Below the pieces are notes generated by a model. It searched no databases. It worked only from the letters and a program-made list of their open reading frames with translations, and was not told where the DNA came from. A DNA stretch of 64,000 bases, taken from contig JABJKS010000012.1 in NCBI GenBank assembly GCA_018660265.1, positions 1-64,000 of the forward strand, given 5' to 3'. A program made the translations under genes and the position numbers. Positions 16,308-25,809 of the stretch are shown here, one piece after another; position 1 is the stretch's first letter; each line of letters begins with the position of its first letter. Source of the DNA: Rhodospirillaceae bacterium. GTDB lineage: Bacteria; Pseudomonadota; Alphaproteobacteria; GCA-2731375.

Positions 16308-17474
16308 TTATTTCTCGATAAATGAGCGTCCGATCAATTGGCGATGGATTTGATTGGTGCCTTCGTAGATCTGGGTGATCTTGGCATCCCGCATATAACG
16401 TTCCACCGGATAGTCCCGGCAATAACCATAGCCGCCGTGTAACTGTACCGCTTCTGTGGTGATGTGCATGGCCAGGTCCGAGGCGCGCATTTTCAGCATG
16501 GATGCCTCGATCCCGATGTCATCTTCACCCGCGTCGATCATTCGGCCCACCCGCCACAGCCAGCTTTCGCAAAGCGCCAGATCCGTCGCCATGTCCGCCA
16601 GCATGAACTGGATGCCTTGGAATTCGATAATGTTACGCCCCGATTGTTGCCGTTGATTGATATAGGCCACCGCATCCTCAAACGCGACGCGGGCAATGCC
16701 CAGTGCGTGGGCCGCGATCGAGGGGCGGGATTTGTTCAGGGCGGAGAACAATATCTTCAGACCATCACCCGGTTCGCACATCAGGTTGGCGCGCGGTACG
16801 CGGATATTGTCGAAGGCGAGAGAGACGGTGGAACAGGCCCGCTGACCCATCTTGTCTTCCTTGCCGACAACAGACAGCCCCGGCGTGCCTTTTTCCAGCA
16901 GCACGACGGAGATTGCTGCCTTGTCATTCTCAATCTCCGACCATTTGCCGAACAGCACAAACAGATCAGCCTGATCGCCCTGGGTGATGAAGGTCTTGCC
17001 GCCGGTGATAATGATGTCATCTCCATCCGGGGTGAATTTGGTCTTCATGCCCGTGGCATCCGACCCGGCGGTCGGCTCAGTGATACAAAGAGAGACCAGG
17101 CCACCCTTGGCGATGTTGGGTAGCAGACGCTGTTTTTGTTCTTTGGAGGCAAAGTCGATCACCGGTTTGACCGCATGAAATGTGGTGCCCCAGACCATTG
17201 CCGTCGCCGCGCAGGCCTTGGCCATCTCCCGGATCGTGGCCAGATAGCTGACGTAGGAGGTCTTCGTGCCGCCATATTCATCCGGGATAAACATGCCGTT
17301 CAGGCCCAAATTATTGATCGCATGAACATTGTCCCAAGGGAATTCACCGCTAAGATCATAGGCCGCCGCGTTCGGCTGCAATCGATCCCGGCACAAGGCG
17401 CTGACGGCATCCAATATCAGCCGCTCTTCCTCGGGCAGATCAAGGCTATCGTCGATGCGTTTGAGAACGTTCAT
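16308..17474 (-). CDS. Acyl-CoA dehydrogenase
   Basis: 388 residues, the normal length for this FAD enzyme, which makes a 2,3-double bond in acyl-CoA and passes electrons to ETF. Signatures: LCITEPTAGSDATGMKT (residues about 130-147) and, near the C-terminus, QLHGGYGYCRDYPVERYMRDAKITQIYEGTN given here as two linked family motifs. The catalytic glutamate of short/medium-chain types would be the one in IYEGTN. It belongs to a minus-strand unit with the SDR and enoyl-CoA hydratase, so one beta-oxidation-like route is likely. Confidence 0.94.
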   Translation of the reverse strand: MNVLKRIDDSLDLPEEERLILDAVSALCRDRLQPNAAAYDLSGEFPWDNVHAINNLGLNGMFIPDEYGGTKTSYVSYLATIREMAKACAATAMVWGTTFHAVKPVIDFASKEQKQRLLPNIAKGGLVSLCITEPTAGSDATGMKTKFTPDGDDIIITGGKTFITQGDQADLFVLFGKWSEIENDKAAISVVLLEKGTPGLSVVGKEDKMGQRACSTVSLAFDNIRVPRANLMCEPGDGLKILFSALNKSRPSIAAHALGIARVAFEDAVAYINQRQQSGRNIIEFQGIQFMLADMATDLALCESWLWRVGRMIDAGEDDIGIEASMLKMRASDLAMHITTEAVQLHGGYGYCRDYPVERYMRDAKITQIYEGTNQIHRQLIGRSFIEK

Positions 17475-17485
17475 GTGGTAACACC

Positions 17486-18220
17486 TTACAAATTAATGCT
17501 TTGCCCGCCATCGATGAAGATGGTTTCACCGGTTAGGCTGGGCAGATCCTCCGCCACCAGCAAGGCGGTCAGGCGGGCAATTTCATTCACCTCTGCCGCA
17601 TCGCCCGTGGGAATGCGGCGCTGAATGAAGTTCCGGAAACTTTCGTGTGTCATGTATTCCGCATTCAGATCCGTCTTTACGAAGCCAGGTGCCAGATTGA
17701 TGAGGCGAATTTTCTCGTGCGCCCATTCCACCGCCAAGGTCCGGGTCAACGCGCCTATGGCTGCCTTGGAACAACTATAGGCCAGGTTCCGTTTGGCCCC
17801 TAAGCGTTCAAAGAACGAGCCGATATTGATAATCAATCCACCGCCATTGGCCACCATGTGGGGGCGAACCTCGCGGCAGGCCAGGAAAGGCCCGGTGATG
17901 TTGGTGGCCAGGATCTTTTCGAAATCCGCTTTGGCTAGTTCGGCGCTGACGCCTTCCAGATGCAGGCCGGCATTGTTGATCAGAACATCGATCCGCCCGG
18001 CCTGTTCCGACAGGCCCTGAAAGGCAGCGACAATTTGACCTTCATCTTCCATATCGCAGGCAAAGTTCAGTAGATCGCCTTCGATGTCCCGGTCTTCGGG
18101 GCCAACTCCCTTGCGGGACAGGCAGCCAATAGTGTGCCCCCGGGTTGCAAGTTCAGCAACCAGGCCGGAACCTATACCCCGGCTGGCACCGGTGATGGCA
18201 ATGACTTTGCCCGCCGTCAT
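17486..18220 (-). CDS. Short-chain dehydrogenase/reductase
   Basis: 244 residues, classical SDR. Cofactor motif TGASRGIGSGL near residue 10, NNAG in VLINNAGLHLEG, catalytic serine in IINIGSFFERLG, and YxxxK in LAYSCSKAAIGAL. The start ATG at 18220 sits next to the enoyl-CoA hydratase stop, with a GTG one codon upstream, so the genes are coupled. In this setting it may oxidise a 3-hydroxyacyl-CoA, but sequence alone does not settle the substrate. Confidence 0.92.
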   Translation of the reverse strand: MTAGKVIAITGASRGIGSGLVAELATRGHTIGCLSRKGVGPEDRDIEGDLLNFACDMEDEGQIVAAFQGLSEQAGRIDVLINNAGLHLEGVSAELAKADFEKILATNITGPFLACREVRPHMVANGGGLIINIGSFFERLGAKRNLAYSCSKAAIGALTRTLAVEWAHEKIRLINLAPGFVKTDLNAEYMTHESFRNFIQRRIPTGDAAEVNEIARLTALLVAEDLPSLTGETIFIDGGQSINL

Positions 18221-18222
18221 CA

Positions 18223-18990
18223 CTAACGATCCTTGAAGTCAGGCGCGCGTTTTTCCAAAAACGCCGTGGCACCTTCGATCGCATCCTCGCCCTGAAAGGC
18301 CAGTGTGTTCAGGTCCCGTTCTATCAACAACCCTTCCGCCAAGGCGGATTGATCCGCCCGCATCACCGCCTCCCGGCCATAGCGCAGGACGGGGAGGGAG
18401 AAACCGGCAAACTCACGGGCGTAGGCGATGGCACCATCTATAGCCGGGGCTTCGACCAGGCGATTGATCAGGCCCATGCTCAAAGCTTCCTCAGCCGCGA
18501 CCATGCGCCCGGTCATGACCATATCCAGGGCGCGGCCCTGGCCGACAAGACGGGGCAGGCGCTGGGTGCCGCCGTAGCCGGGGATCAGGCCCAGCTTAAT
18601 CTCCGGCACGCCAAGTTTTGCGTTCGCCGTCGCCACCCGCAGGGTGCAGGCGGTGGCCAGTTCCAAACCGCCACCCAGGGCAAAGCCGTTGATCACCGCC
18701 AGGGAAGGGATGGAAAGGCTGTCCAGCTTGGCAAAGGTGTTTTGGCCCAATTCGGTTGCCGCAATACATTCGACAACATTGCGGCCCATAAATTCGGAAA
18801 TATCGGCACCGGCGCAAAAAGCTTTCTCCCCGGTCCCGGTAATCAGTATGGCGCGGGCATCGGATGCGGCTGCTTCATCAATGGCGGCACCGATATCCTT
18901 GACCACTTGAACGGATAGAGCATTCAGTGCCTCTGGCCTGTTCAGTGTGATCAACGCGAATTCATCAATCCTTGAATATTCGACGGGCAT
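18223..18990 (-). CDS. Enoyl-CoA hydratase/isomerase family protein
   Basis: 255 residues from the ATG at 18990, chosen because AAGGA precedes it by 8 bases; the frame is open to 19152 but the extra part is not crotonase-like. Oxyanion-hole segments are AFCAGADISEF and GFALGGGLELATACTLRVA, and catalytic glutamates are in LGVPEIKLGLIPGYGGTQ. The pattern is that of a true hydratase. It heads the ECH-SDR-ACAD unit on the minus strand. Confidence 0.93.
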   Translation of the reverse strand: MPVEYSRIDEFALITLNRPEALNALSVQVVKDIGAAIDEAAASDARAILITGTGEKAFCAGADISEFMGRNVVECIAATELGQNTFAKLDSLSIPSLAVINGFALGGGLELATACTLRVATANAKLGVPEIKLGLIPGYGGTQRLPRLVGQGRALDMVMTGRMVAAEEALSMGLINRLVEAPAIDGAIAYAREFAGFSLPVLRYGREAVMRADQSALAEGLLIERDLNTLAFQGEDAIEGATAFLEKRAPDFKDR

Positions 18991-19078
18991 GGGCGGGTTC
19001 CTTCTCAACAATTGGATAAATGGAAGTGTAGTTTGGCCCAACATTGGGGACAAGGCCGTGAGCCGACGGTGCCGTGCG

Positions 19079-21466
19079 CTATAGTGCCGCAATCTCGCGG
19101 CGCAACTCCGCCAACAAGTTGCTGCTTCTTCCAAGGTGCAAGGCTTCCGCATCCAGGATCGCGGTGAAGGCGCGCTTTTTTATGGCCCGGATATCAATAT
19201 TCGCTGCGGCACCCTCCAGGGCGGCACTGTCCACGACGATGTCGATCAACCTTTCCGCCCCATGCAGGCGTCCCCATAGATAGTCGTTTTCCCGATGGCG
19301 GCGGCTGAAAAAAGCCGCGAAATGGCCCAGACCCACGCCCTTCAGGATCGTATCGGCGCTGCCATGGCGCAGACTGTTGGCATCATCGGGGGAAATTCTG
19401 TCAACCCGGATTTCATCAAATTCTCCCACATCCCGCCACGACGTGACTGTGAAAGCCAGGACGTCCCAAAAGGCAAAGCCCAGGAAACTGTTCAGCAATG
19501 AGCGTTGCGCTTCCAACGGTAAATCGGCGCTTGCTGCCTGGTCGAGCATATGATCAACCCGCTGGCCAACGCCGCTAAGGCTGAAATCATCTGCCAACAG
19601 GCCGATCAGGGCACCAATATTGCTCTCCTGTCCGCCTTCGATAGCTATTGCCATGGCACGGGTGCGCCGGCTCAACACGCCGATATCCCGGCAGCGGCGC
19701 AGATCCTCCAACAAATCATAGACCTGGCCCTTGATGGTATCCAAAGCGCCGGCAGCCTCCGGCGTTCGGAACGTGCCATACATCTGGTTCAAACCACGGA
19801 CCACGAAACGCAAGCGGCGGGCCCGGTAATCAGCGTCAAGGCCGCGTAAAAAAGCCGATTGCGCCGCTTCATTGCTACCGCCTGCACGACTGCCACCGAG
19901 AGGAAAGACCCCGGCCATATTGGCCCAGTCGCGCAGGCGCTCAGCCCAGACATCAATGGCGGCCCGGTCCGGGCGCTTTGATGCGGCCTGGGCCAGAATA
20001 TTGGCCAGACTTTCGATGATGGCCTCGATACGCAGGCGAAGATAGCCTTGATAGGCATAGCCCGATCGTTCAGCCGCCAGCTTTCCCGAGGCAGCGCGCC
20101 AATCAGCGATATGTTCCGCGTCGGCCTGGGCTATACCGTCCTTGCCAATTACTTCCTCCACCATCTCGTCGATCTGTGGCGTGGCGCTGTCCAAGACAGT
20201 CTTCAGGCGACCGACCCGGACGTTAAAGCCATGGATCCAATCCAATTCATCCCGGATCGGTTCATTGCGTGGAATATCGGATAGGGCCCCTTTCAGGGTG
20301 CGCAACATGGATGGGGCGCGGCGTTGGCTATCGGTGTTCCTGCCACCACCGTCTTCGGGGTCGGGATCAATATAGACCAGGCGGCGGTCGACCTGCCGGT
20401 AGGCGGGACGTTGTTTGATGGACTCGATGGCCTGGGCAAACGGTTTGTTGTTCAGGACGCTGCCGTCAATGAAGGCGGTGTCTTCCGGGCTTTGCCCGGC
20501 GATCTCATAGGCCGTAAAATTGCTGGACAGGAATTTCTCTCTACCTGGCCATAGGGCCTTGCGCCGGTCCAACAGGCGGTCGATTTCTGATATCCGTGCG
20601 GGGGGGAAGGCACCTGGGAAGGATGATGTCGCACGGGCGGCAAATACCAGGGCGGGCAGGTCAGGCGTGCCGAAATCCGTACTCATTCGTTCGCCGGTAA
20701 AATAGCGGTGGCGGAAATGCAAAGTATGGCGATGTTCCCGTTCGGTTATGATATGCGGATCATGCAGGGGAATACGTTGATTATAGCCGAAAAAGTCCGT
20801 CAAGGTGACATACAGATCCAGCCACTGTCCCGCCGGGGTAAGCGAGGTGGGGGCGTGTCGGGTGCCCCCACGGGCACTGCTGCTACTGCCCCCATCCATT
20901 GCCGTCATAGCATCGAGCAGGTTACTGCATAGGGCCGCGCCGCCGAATGGTGGTCGGAACCATCGGGAGCGGACGAACAGGGATAATTTATCCCGCATTT
21001 CCTGATCCGGTGCCAGGCGCGCGACCTTGCGCCGGGACAGACCCCAACGCAGAACAGGGCGCAGGATCCATTTGCTCCACATGGATGCCCGACGGTCAGG
21101 TGCAAGCAATTCCGAGACATCTGCCTGGTCCAGCCACATATCGCGCAGCGGGTCAAAGGCCAGATCCAGGGCCAGGGCCCGGGCTAAAACAATGCCGTTG
21201 ATGCCGCCTGCCGATGCGCCCGCGATCACGTCCACCACCACGTGCAGGTCCAGGTGCTGGCCAATCTCGCGCAACAGATCCAGATAGACCGCTTCCGTGT
21301 CCGTATAGTCGCTGTTGGCGGCGCGTCCACCTGCATCAACGCGGGCCTGATGATCGGCCGAGGCGCGTACCAGCTTCAATATTTCCTTGCTGACCCCATG
21401 CATATAGACGGCCAGGGAAACACCGCCATAGCAGACCAGGGCGAGGCGTAGTTCCTTTTCCCGCAT
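19079..21466 (-). CDS. Patatin-like phospholipase-domain protein (large form)
   Basis: 795 residues. The N-terminal patatin domain has the oxyanion region LALVCYGGVSLAVYMHGVS near residue 8, the serine nucleophile in GASAGGINGIVLA, and the partner aspartate in DGSVLNNKPF, giving the Ser-Asp dyad of lipid acyl hydrolases. A helical region of about 400 residues follows, as in bacterial patatin-like proteins with a DUF3376-type C-terminus. No signal peptide is visible. The ATG at 21466 overlaps the carboxyltransferase stop (TAATG), so it is translated by reinitiation after that gene. The tie to an acyl-CoA carboxylase is striking; function unknown. Confidence 0.88.
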   Translation of the reverse strand: MREKELRLALVCYGGVSLAVYMHGVSKEILKLVRASADHQARVDAGGRAANSDYTDTEAVYLDLLREIGQHLDLHVVVDVIAGASAGGINGIVLARALALDLAFDPLRDMWLDQADVSELLAPDRRASMWSKWILRPVLRWGLSRRKVARLAPDQEMRDKLSLFVRSRWFRPPFGGAALCSNLLDAMTAMDGGSSSSARGGTRHAPTSLTPAGQWLDLYVTLTDFFGYNQRIPLHDPHIITEREHRHTLHFRHRYFTGERMSTDFGTPDLPALVFAARATSSFPGAFPPARISEIDRLLDRRKALWPGREKFLSSNFTAYEIAGQSPEDTAFIDGSVLNNKPFAQAIESIKQRPAYRQVDRRLVYIDPDPEDGGGRNTDSQRRAPSMLRTLKGALSDIPRNEPIRDELDWIHGFNVRVGRLKTVLDSATPQIDEMVEEVIGKDGIAQADAEHIADWRAASGKLAAERSGYAYQGYLRLRIEAIIESLANILAQAASKRPDRAAIDVWAERLRDWANMAGVFPLGGSRAGGSNEAAQSAFLRGLDADYRARRLRFVVRGLNQMYGTFRTPEAAGALDTIKGQVYDLLEDLRRCRDIGVLSRRTRAMAIAIEGGQESNIGALIGLLADDFSLSGVGQRVDHMLDQAASADLPLEAQRSLLNSFLGFAFWDVLAFTVTSWRDVGEFDEIRVDRISPDDANSLRHGSADTILKGVGLGHFAAFFSRRHRENDYLWGRLHGAERLIDIVVDSAALEGAAANIDIRAIKKRAFTAILDAEALHLGRSSNLLAELRREIAAL

Positions 21467-23049
21467 TAGGGCCGAATACCGAAATGACGCGGTCCCAGCA
21501 ACTCGGGCAACAAGGGCTGTACCAGCTTGATCCAATCGCATAGCAGGGGCCGGGTTTCCCGGGGGTCGATCAGTTCGTGGAAATTATAGGATTCCGACCG
21601 TGGGAAGGGCGACAGGCGGGCAGCTAATTCATCCTCCAGCTCCTTGCGCCGGGCCTCGGGGTCGTCCGCTGCCGCGATCTCCCGGCCAAAGGCGACGGCA
21701 ACGCCACCTTCAAGGGGCAGGGCACCCATCTCCGCCGAGGGCCAGGCCAGAATATAGGCATCCGGTCCGTAATGCGCTGCTGCCGCTACGCCATAGTTCT
21801 TGCGAATGATGACAGAGGCCCAGGGTGCGGAATAGGTCGCTGCTGCGTTGACCGCTGCCGTGCCATAACGGATCGCCCCGCCGCTTTCCGCCTCGGGCCC
21901 AATCATAAAGCCTGGTTCGTCCACCAATGAGATCATGGGCAAATGAAAGGTGTCACAAATTTCTATGAAACGGCGAACTTTTTGCGCCCCTTCCGAAGTC
22001 ATGGCACCGGCGTAATAGCGGCCATCGTTGGTCAGGATGCCGACGCTCTGCCCGTTCATGCGTGCCAGGCCAGTGACCTGGCCGGGCCCGTATTTGCGTC
22101 CCATCTCAAAGAAAGAGCCTCTGTCCACCACCGCATCGATCAACTTGCGAATGTTGAAGGCCTTGCGCCGGTTGCGAGGTATGACGCTGGCCAAACTATC
22201 TTCGGCCCGGTCCGCCGGATCACCGGTATCCACAATGGGTGCAAGTTCCCAGACGTTTTGCGGCATGTAGCTTAAGAAAGTGCGGATCTGGGCCAATGCC
22301 TCCGCTTCGTTCTCTGCCACTGCATCGACGACGCCATTGGCGGCATGAACATCGGCCCCGCCCAGCTCCTCTTTGCTGACGGAAACGCCTAAAGCGCGCT
22401 CCACCACCGCCGGGCCGGCAATCAGGATTTGCGCCGTATCCCGCGCCATAGTGACGAAGTGAGAAGCCACGAGGCGCGCCGCCGGTAGACCTGCCACGGG
22501 CCCCAAAGCAGCAGAGGCGACGGGGACCATGGCCATGGCCTCGGCTACGGATTTAAAGCGTGGGGGGGATGCGACGCTGTCGCCAACCGTTGCCGCACCG
22601 CGGCCTTTTTTGCCCGCGGCGCCCAACACCGAACCACCACCGCCTTCGTGCAGCCGGACCAGGGGCACTTTATAGCGGCAGGCCAGTTCTTCCGTATAGA
22701 CGCTCTTGCGCAGACCCGCCACGGTAGGGGACCCGCCGCCGATGGTGAAATCCTCGCCGCCCACGATGCAGGGCCGTTCGTTGATTTGGGCAAAGCCCAG
22801 GATGAAATTACCCGGTGTGAAACCGGTCAAATTGCCCTGTTCATCCTTTTCCGCGCCACCGGCTCCCATGCCGGTCTCCTTAAAGCTGTCCGCATCGATC
22901 AGGCCATCGATACGTTCCCGCAGGGTCATGCGCCCTTTGGCATGATGTTTTGCAACAGCCTCCACGCCACCATGTTCTTTTGCCATGGCGCGGCGTTGAT
23001 GGATCTCGGCGATTTCTCTATCCCAGTTTTCCGAATTATCCGAACTCAT
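21466..23049 (-). CDS. Acyl-CoA carboxylase beta (carboxyltransferase) subunit
   Basis: 527 residues from the ATG at 23049 (the frame is open to 23181). Both crotonase-like carboxyltransferase halves are present: the N-terminal HHAKGRMTLRERIDGLID and GGSPTVAGLRKS, and the C-terminal FVDEPGF-type site in SLVDEPGFMIGPEAESGGA. It would move CO2 from carboxybiotin to propionyl-, methylcrotonyl- or a related CoA. No biotin carboxylase/BCCP gene lies next to it, so the alpha subunit must come from elsewhere. A similar paralogue sits at 33022-34581. It is coupled to the patatin-like gene. Confidence 0.92.
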   Translation of the reverse strand: MSSDNSENWDREIAEIHQRRAMAKEHGGVEAVAKHHAKGRMTLRERIDGLIDADSFKETGMGAGGAEKDEQGNLTGFTPGNFILGFAQINERPCIVGGEDFTIGGGSPTVAGLRKSVYTEELACRYKVPLVRLHEGGGGSVLGAAGKKGRGAATVGDSVASPPRFKSVAEAMAMVPVASAALGPVAGLPAARLVASHFVTMARDTAQILIAGPAVVERALGVSVSKEELGGADVHAANGVVDAVAENEAEALAQIRTFLSYMPQNVWELAPIVDTGDPADRAEDSLASVIPRNRRKAFNIRKLIDAVVDRGSFFEMGRKYGPGQVTGLARMNGQSVGILTNDGRYYAGAMTSEGAQKVRRFIEICDTFHLPMISLVDEPGFMIGPEAESGGAIRYGTAAVNAAATYSAPWASVIIRKNYGVAAAAHYGPDAYILAWPSAEMGALPLEGGVAVAFGREIAAADDPEARRKELEDELAARLSPFPRSESYNFHELIDPRETRPLLCDWIKLVQPLLPELLGPRHFGIRP

Positions 23050-23289
23050 GGGGCTGTAAACTCCTGTGCGATTCAATTCGGCGCATGGTACAGCGGCCAT
23101 GGGGGGCAAGACCAGAGGCGCAAAGCCGTTATCTTGGCCGACGCTGTGACCCAGAAATTTGCATTCGCGACAGTTTGCCACATCGCTGTTTTGAAATATA
23201 ATATTTACAAGGAATCTGTAACTGGCGACGAGCTGGTTTGCATAGAATACTGGGCCCGTTTGTCACCGTAAGAAATTTGGGGAACATTG

Positions 23290-24903
23290 ATGCATTTCCT
23301 TTCCATGCTGATCCTGGCGCTTGGTGCCGTGGCTACCTTGACCCTTGCCTTAAAGGCCAGCGATGGGGTGATGAGTTTTCACGCCGCCCTCATGGCGTTG
23401 TTCTTCCTCGTCGGCATCTATCTTCTGAACCGAAGACGAGGCAATCTTACGGACGATAGCGGCTATGAAGACGGCATTATCCGGGCCGGGGCCATTGCCT
23501 CGACCTTTTGGGGTGTCATTGGCTTCATAGTCGGTCTGGTTATCGCCTTGCAATTGGCCTTTCCGGTTCTGAACTTTGATCTGCCTTGGACGAATTTTGG
23601 ACGTCTGCGCCCCCTCCATACATCAGCCGTGATCTTTGCTTTTGGCGGCAATGTCTTGTTGATGACGTCTTTCCATGTGGTGCAGCGTACCTGTCGGGCG
23701 CGCCTTGCGGGCGGTTGGGCACCGTGGTTCGTGTTTTGGGGCTATCAGCTGTTCATCGTCATGGCCGCCACGGGCTATGTCCTCGGCGTTACGCAATCGA
23801 AAGAATATGCCGAACCTGAATGGTATGTAGACCTTTGGCTGACCTTGGTCTGGGTGGTTTATCTACTTGTCTTCCTAGGCACCCTGTGGAAACGCAAGGA
23901 GCCTCATATCTATGTCGCCAACTGGTTCTATCTGGCCTTCATCGTCACTGTGGCGATGTTGCATATCATCAATAACCTGGCCATCCCCGTCAGTTGGACA
24001 GGAACGCGGTCCTATGTGGTTTGGGGTGGGGTGCAAGATGCCTTGACCCAGTGGTGGTACGGCCATAACGCAGTTGGTTTTTTCCTGACCGCCGGCTTTT
24101 TGGCGATCATGTACTATTATGTGCCCAAACGGGCTGAGCGGCCGATCTATTCCTATCGTCTGTCTATCGTCCATTTCTGGTCTTTGATCTTTCTTTATAT
24201 CTGGGCCGGGCCGCATCATCTGCATTACACCGCCCTGCCGGAATGGTCCCAGACCCTGGGCATGACCTTCTCCATCATGTTATGGATGCCGTCCTGGGGT
24301 GGCATGATTAATGGGCTGATGACCTTGTCGGGCGCCTGGGACAAGCTGCGTACGGACCCGGTGTTGCGTATGATGGTGGTTTCCATCGCCTTCTACGGCA
24401 TGTCCACCTTCGAAGGGCCGTTAATGGCCATCAAGGCGGTCAATGCGTTAAGTCATTACACGGACTGGACCATCGGGCATGTGCATTCCGGTGCTTTGGG
24501 TTGGGTCGCCTTTGTCTCATTCGGGGCGCTGTACCACATCGTACCGATTTTGTGGGGCCGCCAGCGGCTGTATTCCCTGGCCCTGGTCAACGTCCATTTC
24601 TGGATCGCCACCTTTGGCATCGTACTCTACATCACCGCCATGTGGGTTTCGGGTATCCTGCAAGGCCTGATGTGGCGGGCCTATGACCATCTGGGCTTTT
24701 TGGAATATTCCTTTGTCGAGACGGTGGAGGCGATGCATCCTTTCTATGTCATCAGGGCATTGGGCGGCTTGTTGTTCGTCATCGGCGCCTTGATCATGGC
24801 CTACAATTTGTGGCGCACCATGCGCGGTGATCTTCGGGATGAAGCTGCCCCGGTGGAAGCCAGCGGTGGACCAAACAGCGCGGCAGTGGGAGCGGCATCA
24901 TGA
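23290..24903 (+). CDS. ccoN: cbb3-type cytochrome c oxidase subunit I
   Basis: 537 residues from the ATG at 23290. This is the haem-copper subunit of the high-affinity terminal oxidase in the inner membrane. Ligands visible: the histidine in [16 protein letters not shown] (low-spin haem), CuB histidines in [11 protein letters not shown] and [14 protein letters not shown], the likely cross-linked tyrosine in [10 protein letters not shown], and HVHSGALGW near residue 400. Two extra N-terminal membrane helices (about residues 1-50) precede the common core, as in FixN of rhizobia. No FNR/FixK box of the TTGAT-N4-ATCAA form is visible upstream. ccoO overlaps by 4 bases. Confidence 0.97.
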   Translation: MHFLSMLILALGAVATLTLALKASDGVMSFHAALMALFFLVGIYLLNRRRGNLTDDSGYEDGIIRAGAIASTFWGVIGFIVGLVIALQLAFPVLNFDLPWTNFGRLRPLHTSAVIFAFGGNVLLMTSFHVVQRTCRARLAGGWAPWFVFWGYQLFIVMAATGYVLGVTQSKEYAEPEWYVDLWLTLVWVVYLLVFLGTLWKRKEPHIYVANWFYLAFIVTVAMLHIINNLAIPVSWTGTRSYVVWGGVQDALTQWWYGHNAVGFFLTAGFLAIMYYYVPKRAERPIYSYRLSIVHFWSLIFLYIWAGPHHLHYTALPEWSQTLGMTFSIMLWMPSWGGMINGLMTLSGAWDKLRTDPVLRMMVVSIAFYGMSTFEGPLMAIKAVNALSHYTDWTIGHVHSGALGWVAFVSFGALYHIVPILWGRQRLYSLALVNVHFWIATFGIVLYITAMWVSGILQGLMWRAYDHLGFLEYSFVETVEAMHPFYVIRALGGLLFVIGALIMAYNLWRTMRGDLRDEAAPVEASGGPNSAAVGAAS

Positions 24904-25628
24904 TTAAGCACGCAGTCTTTGAAAAGAACTCCATCCTGCTGACCGTCGGCATTTTGATCGTGGTCGCCATTGGCGGGATCGTCGAACTGGCACCCTTGTT
25001 CTACCTCGAAAGCACCATTGAGGAAGTGGAGGGTATGCGTCCCTACACGCCGTTGGAGCTGGCGGGGCGTGACATCTACATCCGCGAAGGTTGCTACAAT
25101 TGCCACAGCCAGATGATCCGTCCCTTGCGTGACGAGGCGGAGCGTTATGGCCATTACAGCCTGGCAGCGGAAAGCATGTACGACCATCCCTTCCAGTGGG
25201 GTTCAAAACGCACGGGCCCGGACCTGGCCCGGGTTGGCGGACGCTATTCAGATGAATGGCATGTCGCGCATATGATTGCCCCCCGGGATTTGGTGCCCGA
25301 ATCTGTGATGCCCGGCTATCCCTTTCTGGCCACGACGCCATTGGATGCCGCCGACATCGCGGATCATCTAAAGGCGAATCAAATCGTCGGCGTGCCTTAT
25401 TCCGACGAGATGATCGCCACCGCCGCCGCCGATCTGGCGGTCCAGGTTGATCCTGATAGCGACGAGTTGGAAGCGTTTGAGGCGCGTTACCCAAAGGCCC
25501 AGGTCCGTAACTTTGATGGTAATGGCGAGATGATCTCCGAACTGGATGCTCTGATTGCCTATCTGCAAATGCTGGGCACCCTGGTTGATTTCACAACCTA
25601 CAAGGCCGAAGGCCAGAACCTGCGCTAA
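24900..25628 (+). CDS. ccoO: cbb3-type cytochrome c oxidase subunit II (mono-haem cytochrome c)
   Basis: 242 residues with one N-terminal membrane anchor (about 12-35) and a periplasmic haem domain. The CxxCH site is in [18 protein letters not shown]; the axial methionine is probably in [29 protein letters not shown] is conserved in FixO/CcoO. The start overlaps the ccoN stop (ATGA). It passes electrons from CcoP to CcoN. Confidence 0.97.
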   Translation: MIKHAVFEKNSILLTVGILIVVAIGGIVELAPLFYLESTIEEVEGMRPYTPLELAGRDIYIREGCYNCHSQMIRPLRDEAERYGHYSLAAESMYDHPFQWGSKRTGPDLARVGGRYSDEWHVAHMIAPRDLVPESVMPGYPFLATTPLDAADIADHLKANQIVGVPYSDEMIATAAADLAVQVDPDSDELEAFEARYPKAQVRNFDGNGEMISELDALIAYLQMLGTLVDFTTYKAEGQNLR

Positions 25629-25655
25629 GCAGCGCTTGGCGAAAGGGAGACTGAG

Positions 25656-25805
25656 ATGAATTATTCCGAAGCTTACGAATTCGCCCAGACCTACGGCCTG
25701 TTGTATCTGGTGGCGTTGTTCATTGGCGCGTTGGTCTATGCCCTGTGGCCTGGCAACCGTCGGCGTTTCAAGGAGGCGGCTGAAATTCCGTTGCGAGAGG
25801 ATTGA
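25656..25805 (+). CDS. ccoQ: cbb3-type oxidase small subunit
   Basis: 49 residues: MNYSEAYEFAQTYGLLYLVA, then a membrane helix ending ALWPGNRRRFKEAAEIPLRED. The single helix near residues 13-31 followed by WPxNRxxFxxAA is the CcoQ/FixQ pattern. A GGGAGACTGAG site precedes the ATG. It lies between ccoO and ccoP, 4 bases before the latter. CcoQ stabilises the assembled oxidase. Confidence 0.93.
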   Translation: MNYSEAYEFAQTYGLLYLVALFIGALVYALWPGNRRRFKEAAEIPLRED

Positions 25806-25809
25806 ATAC

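Noticed and set aside
18991-19152. N-terminal extension of the enoyl-CoA hydratase
   Set aside because: The extra 54 residues are not crotonase-like, and AAGGA before the ATG at 18990 marks the real start.
23182-23289. FNR/FixK box before ccoN
   Set aside because: No TTGAT-N4-ATCAA-like dyad is present; the TTTTGAAATATAATATTT stretch has no matching half-site.
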